DNA of 64,000 bases from Gnomoniopsis sp. IMI 355080. Taxonomy: Eukaryota; Ascomycota; Sordariomycetes; Diaporthales; Gnomoniaceae. The stretch lies in NCBI GenBank assembly GCA_027946555.1, contig JAPEVC010000046.1, positions 1-64,000 of the forward strand, in the 5' to 3' direction. Positions 44,975 through 55,910 of the stretch are shown here, piece by piece; position 1 is the first letter of the stretch, and the number at the start of each line of letters is the position of its first letter. The notes below the pieces were generated by a model that saw only the letters and a list, made by a program, of their open reading frames with translations, did not search any database and was not told the DNA's origin. The position numbers and the translations under genes were made by a program.

Positions 44975-47340
44975 AAGGCAAAGCGCTGAGATATCTCCGT
45001 TCCTACTAGAGAGAGTGTGTGTGCGTGTGTGTGTGTACGGATACGATTATATATGAGATTGGTGCGAATACCTTCGAGAAACTCAGTCTTTTCAGAAACG
45101 GGCATGTATGGAGCGTTCTTAATTGACAGGTCATATCTAGGAGTTTTCTTATTACCTACTGTGGCATGTAAGGAGGCGCATACGAGACCCTTGGTACCAG
45201 TACTTTGTTCGATAATTCATTCGTTCTTTCAAAATCAGGCATTAAAAAAGTGCGTTCGGGTGGCAGGTCATATGTAGGGTAGAGCTCGCCCTTACCAATG
45301 TATCTTTTCAGCATGGGCATGGGGACGGTTGAGGATTGGCACAAATCTACACTTAGTAAAATATTCTTGACGGACCAAGACTATCTGCTCTGCTCGGTTC
45401 AATGAAATGTTGAAAGACATAAATCGTGACTTCCTAATCCCCTGTCCCTCCATGAAACGGAACTGGTCAGGGCGTGATTGAGAGAACCCCAAACGCAAAG
45501 TGGACTCGTGGCTCTGACCACGGAGTAGGGCCTTCGTGTGAGTGCATAGTTTGCTATGAACTTGTTGCGTCGTAGTCATGATTTAGGTTTCTGCATCCTC
45601 GGTAACATCAACACCAACTACATGCAATATGGCTCAATGCGTCACAACCGACTGACTCCTTTGTTTTTAATAGCGTTCCATGTTAGGAACCAGACCACCC
45701 GTTTCGAGTGTATAGAAACGGGACGGACAACATTGGCAACACCCTTGACTCGCCAACACCTCAGTCCTGTCGAGAAAGCCAGTGCAGTGAGAAGCCCTGC
45801 CAAGACAGATTAGCTCGACGCCCACATCAGAGGCGACGGTCTGATGAGCTTCGTTCATGCATCGGCTCCGAATCGGACGAACTTCCAATCTAGTGTCAAA
45901 GAACGTTCCCCCTCGACTTCAGAAGGTGTTGCAGGCTGCGATAGAACTGTGCTCTCGGCTCAAGCGCATCAAATTCGCGCACATGGTTGCCTCTGTCATC
46001 GCGAATCGAGGCACTTTGTAAAACTCGTGGAATCTCCGAATCTCGAGTATGGATACAGCGGCGGACCAGTCACCCCGATGGAATTGTGGTCGGGGCTACG
46101 TCTGAGCTGTATCTTTGTCTTCGTGTACTTCTTGGAAACCTTGGAAGGTATGTAAGATTAGAGGTCAGTATTAAGACTCGTATCTATTCTTGACAAGTTG
46201 AGGTGATCTGCTCGCTAGTTGCATCTCGCTGTCCGAGAGACGATGGGTGCTACTGACCTTTGCCATAATCACCCATCCGAGGGTTTTCTTACGAACTACC
46301 ACGACCTTGTGGGCTAATATGGTGTGAACTAAGTGCAATCGTCGCTGGCTCTCTGTGCACTGTCTCTTCCCACCTGCACTCGTCTTGACTACTTCGGCAA
46401 CAAGTGACAAATGCAGTCTTACAGTGACTCCTATACCGCCAGATCTGGAATTACAAATACCGTATCAATACTGCTCATATATGAGTTTGTGCGAAGTCCT
46501 CTAGACCAGAGGCAGTGAATATGGACTTGCCCATGCCGGCTAGCTAGTAGTGAAAGAGCTGACAAAGGCGGGATCGCTGATGAGATCTGGGCCCAAGCAT
46601 GCGGTATCAGTACAACTGCAATCATTGCAGCTTCATGTCAGCACAAGCCACAAGCATTGTGGGCACTTTGGGGGCATCTTGATTAGCTACAAACTGACCT
46701 TGGTGTTGGGCGACCAGCCCTGCTGGCGGGCTTTGGTGCTTCCCCTAACGGACTTGATACTAATGCTGTGTTCTTATGTACAATACCTACTAATATACCA
46801 AGTACCTAGGTAGGTAGTCACAGTAGCGTTGGTTCAATGGCAACCCTGTGGTTGGCCTCGCAACCTTGGAAGATACACCGCAGCACACAGTCTTCCTCAG
46901 AATCCATCAACATTCCTATTCAATCTCGAACAAAGTAACTAAGAAGACATCTGCCAGAAAGTCTAGGAGAGGAAAAGAAAGGGGGGGGGGGATTATTCGC
47001 AGACTATCTCTACGAAAATCACCTCATCTAGCTGTCACTCTACCTTTCCACGCTGTCCCACAATCTTGGGTACAATTGAGCCTGACTTTCACAGACCTCG
47101 GGCCTTCCCTAATGCCAGATCCACGTCCTCTTCTAACAGGCCATCAACTCAATTGCCAACTATTGGCACCCACTTGATCAAGCAAAAGGTCCTCTTTTCC
47201 ACTTGTTAATCACTCCGCCTAAATACAGTTTATTGCACTAGTGAACCTCCTTTCGCTGTTGCAAGGTGCATTGCTTGAGTGTAAATACTTGGCCGCGGTA
47301 TATCTCACCTGTAATAACATCGTCGCCGCGCCCACCGGCC
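44975..47340. other. Gene-poor tract, left part
   Basis: No supported gene. It contains a GT microsatellite at about 45013-45034, a perfect TACCTAGGTA at 46803-46812 and an 11-base G tract at about 46981-46991. A 103-residue ATG frame at 45844-46155 (+) has no family resemblance. Confidence 0.5.
46798..46818. repeat. TACCTAGGTA palindrome with TAGGTAGTC extension
   Basis: A perfect copy of the dispersed 10-base palindrome at 46803-46812. Confidence 0.8.
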
Positions 47341-48580
47341 CGCCCAGCACCGTACCTTACGCTGCCACCTTGAAGAGAGCGAGAACTATCAGGATTCTCC
47401 TTCTCGGGCCGCGCAACGCCGTATAACAAAAAGAATTGCCCACGCTAGTATTGCCGGGCCGCCCAAGTACATATGCCATTGATAGAACATCTAGACCAAC
47501 TCCAGCAGGCCGGCCTGCGCCGCCGCCAATGTCGTTCCATCCCCCGAGGTGGTCACTACGGGAGAGGCCCATGGTAAGAGCGGGTACGAAGACCTTGCGT
47601 AGATCTATCATGTCGAAAATCTCCATTCTAAGCTTGGGTATGTACATGATCACCGCATAAGGGAAACGATGATGGAGTGGTGGGTATGGCGAGCAGCAGC
47701 GTTTGTGGGAGGCAAGTCACTAGCGCCAAAGCGCAGTAAATACCATTAAGCGGCGAGTCAAATTCGGAACTGTAAGCATTAGACGCGTTGAGGCACTTCG
47801 CAAAGATATAACGTACACTTTGGGTGATGGGGAAATCCTGCCACGTTCCGTCGCCTGCCAGTACAATGCGTCGCCGCTGTGACCGCGATCGAAAGGAAAC
47901 CGGACCAGAAAATCTTGGAGATAAGTACCATGAGGGCGCCTGTGAAGCTTGTGAGAAGGAGGTACAGGTTGTTCCTTTTGGTCGTGAAGGCTATAATGGA
48001 GCACTGATAGCAGGGAAGCCAGTCGCTAATGGTGGAGGTGAGGAGGTGGACAATGAAGTATAATTGAGGCGATAATCGTGGACGTGATGTGTTGACAAAA
48101 GAATCCCAATACGACGGTCCTAGGAATATACCAGTGAATGATGGAAACATCATGAAGTTGCGGCTTGTCAAAACCATACTAAGGATATACATACCAACTA
48201 ACATCCCCTCCGTGGTTTCCCCTTCGCAGCCCCTCCAAGCTCAACAGCATCCACACCCCCAGGACCTGCGAACATATACATAGCGTTACCCAATTCACCT
48301 CCGCAATCTTGGGCCCATGAACACGAATAGAAAATGAATTACATTAACACCATTAGGTGGTCGTCAAGAGCTGGGAACCCCGGGTACGTTAGCTGATACC
48401 GCCTGGGCCTGCCTGGAATAAGCTTGGCCGTAGTAGGCTCCACGTAGATTGTCTTGCTAATCGCGCCAAACAAGCCAATCCGGAGAGCGGTACCTGAAGG
48501 AAGCATATTGGGGCACTGAAGGCGTTACAACCTACCAGGAAAACAATGGTGAGGGCGCCGTCAATTGATGCTCGGCCCAT
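47341..48580 (-). pseudogene. Decayed fungal multi-pass membrane protein gene
   Basis: Coherent protein-like pieces follow one another in changing registers from an ATG at 48580. Frame 1 gives ALTIVFLVGCNAFSAPICFL. A shift near 48480 gives GLFGAISKTIYVEPTTAKL and TYPGFPALDDHLMVLM, ending in a stop at 48339-48341. A second shift gives VWMLLSLEGLRRGNHGG. A third gives about 130 residues from SRNFMMFPSFTGIFLG to HLLTSTISDWLPCYQC and LYLLLTSFTGALMVLISKIF. Later pieces include FYQWHMYLGGPAILAWAIL. The spacing of hydrophobic segments fits an integral membrane protein of roughly 400 residues. It resembles, as far as I can judge without a search, an uncharacterised fungal membrane family seen near secondary-metabolite genes. 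Introns cannot explain all the register changes. Confidence 0.55.
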
Positions 48581-49129
48581 GGTTGGTTATGACTCGTAGT
48601 GAATAAAATTGCGTATGCGTTGAAGTTTAGTTGGTAGGAATACAATTTTGGATTGCAACGTACAAACGTTACGGATAAAAGTAGGTACTAGATGCAAAGT
48701 CTCCGGTAATATTCTCTGATATGAAGAGGTGGGTAAACGCAGCTGAGTTGCAAGCGAGGACGAGTACCGAGGGTACATACATTCTTGGGATATAATGATA
48801 CGGAACACTGAGGAAGTTTGGCACAGAATTCCTAATCGGCTTATTTTCCCAACATTGGCCTGCATAATATTGCAAGGTGTCCTTGTTTGTCTTGTTGTTC
48901 TATAACTTGCATAGAGGCCTCAACTCTATGTATCCTGCTAACCTGTTAGACGTAGCTTAGAGTACACACCAAGTAGTGATCTATAGTCTGTCAAGCTGCC
49001 CAGCTGTTTAAAGTGTAGAAGAGGTCTACAACTGAAGGCTGGGGAGGCTTTTGAGTAGGCCTACTGGCCTGGAAGGCTGCCTGAGAAGTTGGATTCTCAG
49101 TAGCTGGAATACCAGTTTCTTTCATTTAC
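48581..49129. other. AT-rich spacer
   Basis: Between the membrane-protein pseudogene and the next decayed frame. No gene or ordered repeat is seen. Confidence 0.5.
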
Positions 49130-49697
49130 TTAGCAGCCTTGAAGCCACAACCAAACCAATACAGATATCATCCAAGTCCAGGACTTACTGTTAAGCTTGA
49201 GTGACAGCGAATCCTTCATCTTTTGCATCCAGTGTGTCTTCTTCTTGTACACCACCGCCTTGGCACCTCGTGCTGACATCACGATCGGACTGGACTCAGA
49301 CGCGTCGAGCAGTGCAGTTGCAAGAGACTGGTCTTGGGTTTTGGTCACTAGCAGGCCTCTCCCCAAAAGACAGCCGGTCTATATTGGTGTGAGTCTTCTG
49401 GACCATTTGACACAACACATGGAGCACCATCTCGGCGTTGAGGGTAGAGTCGGCCGATAGGCTAAAACTGCCCAGGCTAAGGCTAAATCCCGTTGTAGAG
49501 GCACCAGGGCCAGAGCTAGAGCCATGAATACCAGGTAGATGATACACGAACGCGTTATCGTGTGCTGGGTTGGAGTAGGAGCTGGCCGGACCCGTGCTCG
49601 AGAGCCCTGTGAGGCTCGAGACAATGGGAATTTTGGGCAAATCCAGGAGCAGTGAAGTGCCCTGGCCCTGTATCGCGCCCGCAAGTCTGGAAGACAC
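49130..49697 (-). pseudogene. Decayed reading frame, possible regulator remnant
   Basis: One minus-strand frame (49296-49697) runs from LPKIPIVSSLTGLSSTG to TLNAEMVLHVLCQMVQKTH and stops. A second frame, shifted by one register (about 49150-49366), continues with QSLATALLDASESSPIVMSA and KKKTHWMQKMKDSLSLKL. The order, hydrophobicity and short hinge suggest one protein split by a frameshift. The C-terminal helical pattern is loosely like AflR-type secondary-metabolite regulators, but I cannot name it with confidence. Confidence 0.3.
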
Positions 49698-50472
49698 AGT
49701 TTCGGGGAATTGCGCTAACGTGTCGACCGGTTAGACGCAAAATACAATCAGAAGTACGTTGATGCATTGGGGCTGAAGTATCTTTATTATGAAAGCATTC
49801 CAGGTTGGGTACCTTGAGGAAATTTTGATTGTTGAGCAGAACAGGTAATTGTTATGCACGGCTGCACATCTTGAGCAATGAGCTATGTTTAGCTATAAGG
49901 TACTCCTTGAATTTAACCTTGGAAGGTGAAATCCTCGGAAGCATGCTGGGCGTCGAGATCGATTCAAACCAAGTATCCTACCTAATTAAGACCTCCGTTG
50001 AGTTGAGTCGATGCCCACCTGTAAGTTGATTGAGTTTGGTTGATGTAAGATCAGGCCATATCGGAGTGAATTGAAATTTAATAGCGGGAAATCCGGCTTA
50101 TGTAACCCTCATCTCGCGGATCGCATGCTGCTTTCTATAATAACGGGGATGACTTCGGAGGGCTTGTTATTGAGCAATGCCTAGGGTAATGGGAGAAGGT
50201 TAAGATATCTCAAAGGGTGATTCAGACCGTGACCGACCAAGGAGAAGGTAGAGAATCGAGTCGAGAAGTATGAAGGAGGTCGTCGTAAGCTGGACCTGGA
50301 AAAGGTTAAAATCGCGGCCACTGATTAGTCGAATTATACCAAGCACGCCCAGGCTGGTAGACCGGAATGGCTACCTTGTTGGTATTTCAGGTCTTGAGTC
50401 ACGACTCACGACGACAACATGATACTCCGTATCAAACCTTGCCCAGGTATGTACCCTATCAATGGAGGATAG
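49698..50472. other. Spacer between decayed frames
   Basis: No gene recognised. It may include further unrecognisable PKS sequence upstream of the acyl carrier remnant. Confidence 0.45.
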
Positions 50473-50792
50473 CAGCTACTCGAGGCGGCGCAGTCGATGG
50501 AGGACGTCTCGCGAATTATCCTGGGAGTAGTCAAGGGCAAGCTGCAAGCGCTCATGTTTACTGACAGATGCGGATTCTGATAACCAGCCAGAGACTACGC
50601 CGCTGGTTGATCTGGGCGTGGAGAGCTTGGTCGACGTCGAGTTGCGGAGCTGGCTGCTGAAAGAGCTCGGAGCGGAGATCCCGGTCATGAAGATCCTGAG
50701 GCGCGTGTTTATTTTGGAGGTGGTGGTTATTATTGTCGGAGAAGCTTCCCGAGGAGTTCAAGAGCAGACCTTTTAAAGCTGAATCAGAGTAG
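50473..50792 (+). pseudogene. 3' end of a polyketide synthase: acyl carrier domain remnant
   Basis: Three registers give a continuous PKS C-terminus. Register 1 (from 50473): QLLEAAQSMEDV then IILGVVKGKLQALMFTD, the helix before the carrier domain. A one-base shift near 50564 gives TTPLVDLGVESLVDVELRSW and LLKELGAEIPVMKIL, the acyl carrier signature with the phosphopantetheine serine (codon 50624-50626) intact. A second shift near 50738 gives EKLPEEFKSRPF and a stop at 50790-50792, matching the usual last residues of fungal reducing PKS chains. An in-frame stop at 50470-50472 precedes it. No ketosynthase or other PKS domain is nearby, so it is a relic of a larger reducing PKS or PKS-NRPS locus. 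Confidence 0.75.
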
Positions 50793-51069
50793 TCGATATC
50801 TTGTTGGTACGGTCCTAACTAGGTGTGATATCACGAGGTACTATATGTGTATAACTATGTATACCTGGCGGAGGCTTGGCATCCCGTCCGCTGTTCCCTA
50901 AAGAAGCCGCCAATGGCTGAATTAGTTACCTAGATGGGTATCTAATTTGGTGATCTTCAGCGAATACTGTTGCATGTTTTTGCTTTTCAAAATTTATGCA
51001 TTCCTTAACCTTCAATTGCATATATCGTGCAATACTGAATGGTTTTTTTCTTCTTTTTCTTTTCTACCT

Positions 51070-51100
51070 TTTTTTTTTTTTTTTAAAGAAAAAAAAAAAA
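51070..51100. repeat. Poly-T / poly-A inverted tract
   Basis: About 15 T, then AAAG, then about 12 A. It can form a perfect A-T hairpin on either strand. Confidence 0.85.
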
Positions 51101-51423
51101 TGCTTTTCGGGACTCCGAGTCTTTGGTCCGACCTTATGCTTGAAAGAGGTGGTTGATGCGCGGGATCCCGAACTCGGACGTTTTCTCGTGCCTGAAACGC
51201 GTTGGCCGAGAGCCATGTCCTAGCTGCTGCTCGGAAGTGCATCATTTTTGCATGCAGTAATTTACGCGGATGAAGTCAGAAGCGACTTTTCTTCCACACA
51301 CAATTGGATGTCCTGCAGAACGCACCTTGTCAGACAATGTGGGACCCCCCACCCCCCCCAATAGACTCCAACATGCCGCAATGCGTGCAAGCCGGACTTG
51401 ATGCAGAGCCCGAATATGTTTTG

Positions 51424-51451
51424 TACCTAGGTGAGTAGGTAGGTACCTAGA
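51424..51451. repeat. TACCTAGGT palindrome cluster
   Basis: TACCTAGGTG at 51424-51433 followed by GTAGGTAGGTACCTAG. Same dispersed family as above. Confidence 0.8.
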
Positions 51452-52554
51452 GCTGTCAGACAAAATAGCTCGAATGTATGAGACGGCTATAAGTAGCCGC
51501 AAACGTGCGGCGTCAGTCTGATCGCGGCAGCAGGCCGCCGAACAGCGAAGCGATATACTGGTGCAGCTTGTTCGTCTGAAGTTGCCAAACTTTGGGTTAC
51601 GAGTTGTGCTCCCGAACGAGGCAGTCGTCGTCATGTCTGTTAGTCTAGGTGTGTCAGGTTGCCAGGCCGGCATGTCACGGCCCATTCATTATACGTGCCA
51701 GCTATGGGAAGAGATATCTAGCTTCTGCCGAGGTCGAAACAACAATGGCATAAAAAGTCAAAAGTGCTGCCGGGTGTCAGCGACGTCGAAGCCTGGTTGC
51801 CGGTTGCCGTGTTGAAGTGGGAAAAGAGACACGATATAATAAAGTGACGTTGAAATCCAGGGGTTACTTGGGAGAAAAGTGGGGCTCGGAGTTGGACGAC
51901 TTTCTTATCAGAGTCTTTCCCATTCCAGAATGCCCATTAAACAATCCATCCACCTTCACACCTCGTCCTCACATACGAGTATCTCCAAGTTACCAGCCTT
52001 GGTCAAACTCTAAGTGCCGCAAGATCCCGGATCGACGAACGTACGCAATCATAGCAAGATCTGCATACAGGATACTAATTGACACATGCTCCCGTCTGGC
52101 CAGTAGCCAAGACCCCGGTTCCTCGACGCTGCACGCATCAAGTCTCGGTAGGGGCCCCCCCTCCTATACCTGCCCCCAAAATCATCACCACGGCCCGCCC
52201 TCGGGCACATCAACCAATACTTCGCACGCAAGCACTTGTCTACGGCCAGGTACAGCCGCTCGTCTCATGTTGGAAACCACCAAACAACAGCCCATTCATT
52301 GCTATACAATTCTGGAGCACTTAGCTGATCTCCTTGAAGTAACCTTCTAATCAGAGATTGCTGCTCACTGCTATTTACAGTTCTTACTTAAAACGCTGCC
52401 CCTCTATCTCATTTAAGGTTATTGATTGTCTTTTTGGAAGACACATCCACCCCCTACCTTACCCAACCCTCTTCCTACCGCCTGGGAATCTCGTGAGATG
52501 AGTGCCAATGGGCGTGCGTGAGAGTCACCAACACCGTCATCACCGCTGGTCTCG

Positions 52555-55079
52555 ATGACACCTGCTGCCGTCGAGGATGGATCCCCGCTGTCCTCGTCAT
52601 CCGAGGCCCGCACTGCTCAAAATGATCAGTGGCCCGCACCAGAGTCTCTAGCGGCAGCAAACGCCGGAGACGATGGCGCGGCGAAGGGGCAGCAGAAGCA
52701 GGCAGACACGGGGGTCCAGCCTTCAGCTCTCGAGCAGCAGCAGCAGCAGCAGCATTCTGAAAAGAAGCGGCCATGGTGGAAGACCCGCAAAGCAAAGCTG
52801 GCCTATGCTGTTGGCGCTGTCCTGCTCATCGTCTTCGTGGTGTTGTTGACTCTGGGATTGTTGGGTTATCTCCGGAAGGTAGGCCCTTTTGCACATCTCT
52901 TTAATAATAATGAAGACACCACCCGAATTCCTGCCAATCCTCTTTCTACTATCCCTCTTATGGCCGACCCATTTGCCACCCAGGCGGCGGCTCCCACTCC
53001 TACTCCCACTCTGTTGGGTTTGGGTTCTATACCGACGAACCAGCCAACTATTCAAGCAGTAAGATATTGCGAAACAACAAGCCTGCTGATTTTATCTGTC
53101 ATTTGCACTGGGAAGAGATGACGTCCGCCTTGTATATCCCGCCATGGCCCTCCACTGGCTTCACCAAGATGCCCTCGCACCGATTTATGTGGCGCCGTTA
53201 CCCTTTTTTTTTTTTTTTTTTTTTTTTTTTCGAGTTCCGTGTCTGGCACGTCAACAGTACTGTTTTAAGTCAGCATTTACGTGGCTTGCTTTCACAATTG
53301 CGTTATCCTTTCATTAAACCAACATACTTTCATTGATATTCGTGTCATCTCTACTGTCCTATGTGTTGCTGATATTCGAATAGGCCGGACAGAATCCTAC
53401 AGTCAACTTGGGCTATGCAACATACATGGGGACGACTGTTTCTGGGGGGGTCAATCGTTTCCTGGGTATGCGCTTTGCAGCGGCACCGGTGGGAGATCTC
53501 AGGTGGAGGGCACCAGTTGCGCCCCCGACTTCGACGACGGTTCAGGCGGCCACAGCCTTCGGGCCTATCTGTATGGGAATATCAGTCTCACTGCCCAACT
53601 CGGCTGAGAGTGAGGACTGCTTATTCGTCAACGTTTGGGCACCCCAAGGCGCGACCACAACGTCCAATCTCCCAGTCTGGTTGTTCATCCAGGGCGGAGG
53701 ATATGTCTCTAACTCGAACGCAAACTGGGATGGGGCCGAGGTTGTCCAGCAATCCGGCAACAAAATCGTATTTGTCAACTTCAACTACCGCGTGGCCATG
53801 TGGGGGTTTCTAGCCAGCTCAAAAGTCAGCGCCAATGGGTCACTGAATGCGGGCCTACTCGACCAGCGCTTCCTCATGCAGTAAGTCTTGCTGGTATCGA
53901 CTGGTTTCTGAAAGACGGGAAACGTGGACAATATGGATGCTAATATGTGAATCAAGGTGGGTGAAAACCAACATCGCCTCATTCGGCGGCGATCCAAACA
54001 ACGTGATCATCCATGGCGCTTCCGCAGGCGCAGGCTCTGTAGCATTGCATCTAGTCGCCTACGGCGGCCGCAACGACTCCCTCTTCACTGCCGCCATCAC
54101 GGAGAGCGTCTTCTTCCCCGCGCAGCCCTATGTGGCGCAGCTGGAGTATCAATTCGACCGCCTCACCAACGCCACTGGCTGCTCCACGGCGGCAGACCAG
54201 ATGACCTGTCTCCGCAACCTCGACGTTGCGATCCTCCAGGCGCAGAATATTCCCATGCCGTTTCCAGGTCGCAATTCCGCCCCTGTGCCGCTCTTCTACT
54301 GGACACCTTGCATCGACGGAGATTTCTTGCAAGATCTTCCCTACAACCTCTTTGCGCAGCAAAAGTTCCTCCGCGTCCCACTGCTAATGGGAAACGACAA
54401 CAACGAGGGTAGTGAGTTCGCCACCAACGCTGCCACTGCAGACGACATGGCCAACTTTTTACAAAATAATTACCCCTTACTCTCCACAAACGATACAGAC
54501 AGCATCGTGGCTCTCTATCCCCTCCAAGCTGCCATTGTGAACCATGCCGCCTGGTTCCCCTCCGCCTCCCAAGCCTACGGCGAGGCCACCTTCATCTGCC
54601 CGTCCATTAATGTCCTCGCCGCCTACCTGACCGCCTCGGGCGGCACCAACACGCAGCTCTGGAACTACCGCTACAACGTAGTCGACCAAATCAACGCCGC
54701 GCAAGGGCTAGGCGTTCCGCACCTGTGGGAGTCGTACGCTGTGTTTGGCCCAACCAACCTCGCCGACCCGGACCCGCCCGTGTCCTATCTGACCTACGAC
54801 GCCAACATCGTCCCCGTAGTCATGAACTATTTCCTCTCCTTCATACAGACCAAAGATCCGAATCCTCTGCGCGCGGCCGGGAGTCCCGTCTGGGAAGACT
54901 GGAGCACCGCGGGGACGAATGGGAGTCGCATTGTGTTTGAGACGAATAATACGCACATGGAGGAGGTGGGTGGCGCGCAGATGGCGCGGTGTCAGTTCTG
55001 GGCGGGACTGGCGCCGAGTACGCAGCAAAAGAGGAGCAGCGTGGATTTGTGGGCGAGCACAGAGGATGATGCACAGTAA
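52555..55079 (+). CDS. Membrane-anchored type-B carboxylesterase/lipase
   Basis: Exons 52555-53058, 53384-53880 and 53957-55079 give 707 residues. Residues 1-78 are a disordered, Gln-rich cytosolic stretch with a basic KKRPWWKTRKAK stop; residues about 81-106 are a transmembrane helix, so the enzyme is a type II protein with its catalytic domain outside or in the lumen. The domain begins with VNLGYATYMG and FLGMRFAAAPVGDLRW, then SEDCLFVNVWAP and the oxyanion FIQGGGY. The predicted triad is S356 (HGASAGAGS), E484 (GNDNNEGSEF) and H589 (GVPHLWESYAVFG). The elbow is GASAG where most relatives have GESAG. Most fungal type-B esterases have a cleaved signal peptide; the anchor here is unusual. Intron 1 is 325 bases and contains 27 consecutive T. 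Substrate unknown. Confidence 0.9.
53204..53230. repeat. Poly-T tract of 27 inside an esterase intron
   Basis: Directly visible in the 325-base first intron (53059-53383). It may act as a polypyrimidine tract, though it is about 150 bases from the acceptor. Confidence 0.9.
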
Positions 55080-55910
55080 TTTGCATGACTTCCTAAAGGC
55101 TAAGAAGATTCTAATACAATAGATCAAAAGAGATGCTTAGATATGGGACATGGGCATGTTACGACTGCATACTGCATAGCGCTGAGCGTTCAGTAGATGT
55201 TTGGACGCAGATCACGGCGTTTAGGATGCTTGGCATGTGAGGCTATAGCGAGCCCTCATACGCATTCGAATAATGACATGTAATATCATCAAACTCACTC
55301 AAAATTCATTCTCAATCAAATTGTGATGCATGTTTGACATGGCCATACTCTACTGTTGCATGAAATAATGGAGCTCTCGATTAAGCACTATGCTTCTTGT
55401 CAAATATATGTCTAAAAAGGTTTCACTCAAGACACCAGTCACGTTGAGATAGTGTTGAAAACATTATCAGTTTTAATAGACGCTCTATTCTATAATACCC
55501 AATGATTTTCGGGATTCATTCCCGCCCGAGTAAGATGCTGAATGAGATCACAGATATAATCTGCAGAATCAGACTCAGTCCAGCTCAGTCATGTTCATGC
55601 TGTTCCTTGTGCGCGTCAGGAACACGTTGACGGTATCCAAGATCGGGTCAGGGACGTAGAAGCTGGTGCAGCTGGTATATTATGGCAAGGTCGACATGCC
55701 TCTGCCCTGCCAGACAAGGTCGGCAGCCTTTGAAATAGTGGAAAGCCCCCTTGGCCATTCCATATGCTGTTTTCTGGAAAGATGGGTTTGCCGTTGTCTT
55801 TGGTAGACGTTCGGTCGAAGTGTTTGGTAGAAATTCTGGGCAGATATTCGACGTGGTTTTTCCTCCACGCCGCATCCCGATAAGGCCTGACATGTCCTTG
55901 ATTACCTTGT
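55080..55910. other. Convergent 3' intergenic region
   Basis: AT-rich 3' flanks of two converging genes. No gene seen. Confidence 0.55.

Larger units (their letters stand above)
50793..52554. other. Intergenic region and leader of the esterase gene
   Basis: No gene supported. It holds a T-run/A-run inverted tract at 51070-51100, a TACCTAGGTG-type cluster at 51424-51451 and the promoter and pyrimidine-rich leader of the esterase. The open frame at 51817-52350 starts at GTG and looks non-coding. Confidence 0.5.

Noticed and set aside
45844..46155. 103-codon plus-strand frame in the gene-poor tract
   Set aside because: ATG-initiated but without recognisable motifs; adjoining frames do not extend it coherently.
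51242..51685. 147-codon minus-strand frame
   Set aside because: It runs through a TACCTAGGT repeat cluster and a C/G homopolymer and has no family resemblance, so it is probably chance.
51817..52350. 177-codon plus-strand frame before the esterase
   Set aside because: It starts at GTG, is Pro/Ser/Thr/His-rich as expected of a translated pyrimidine-rich leader and ends before the esterase ATG.
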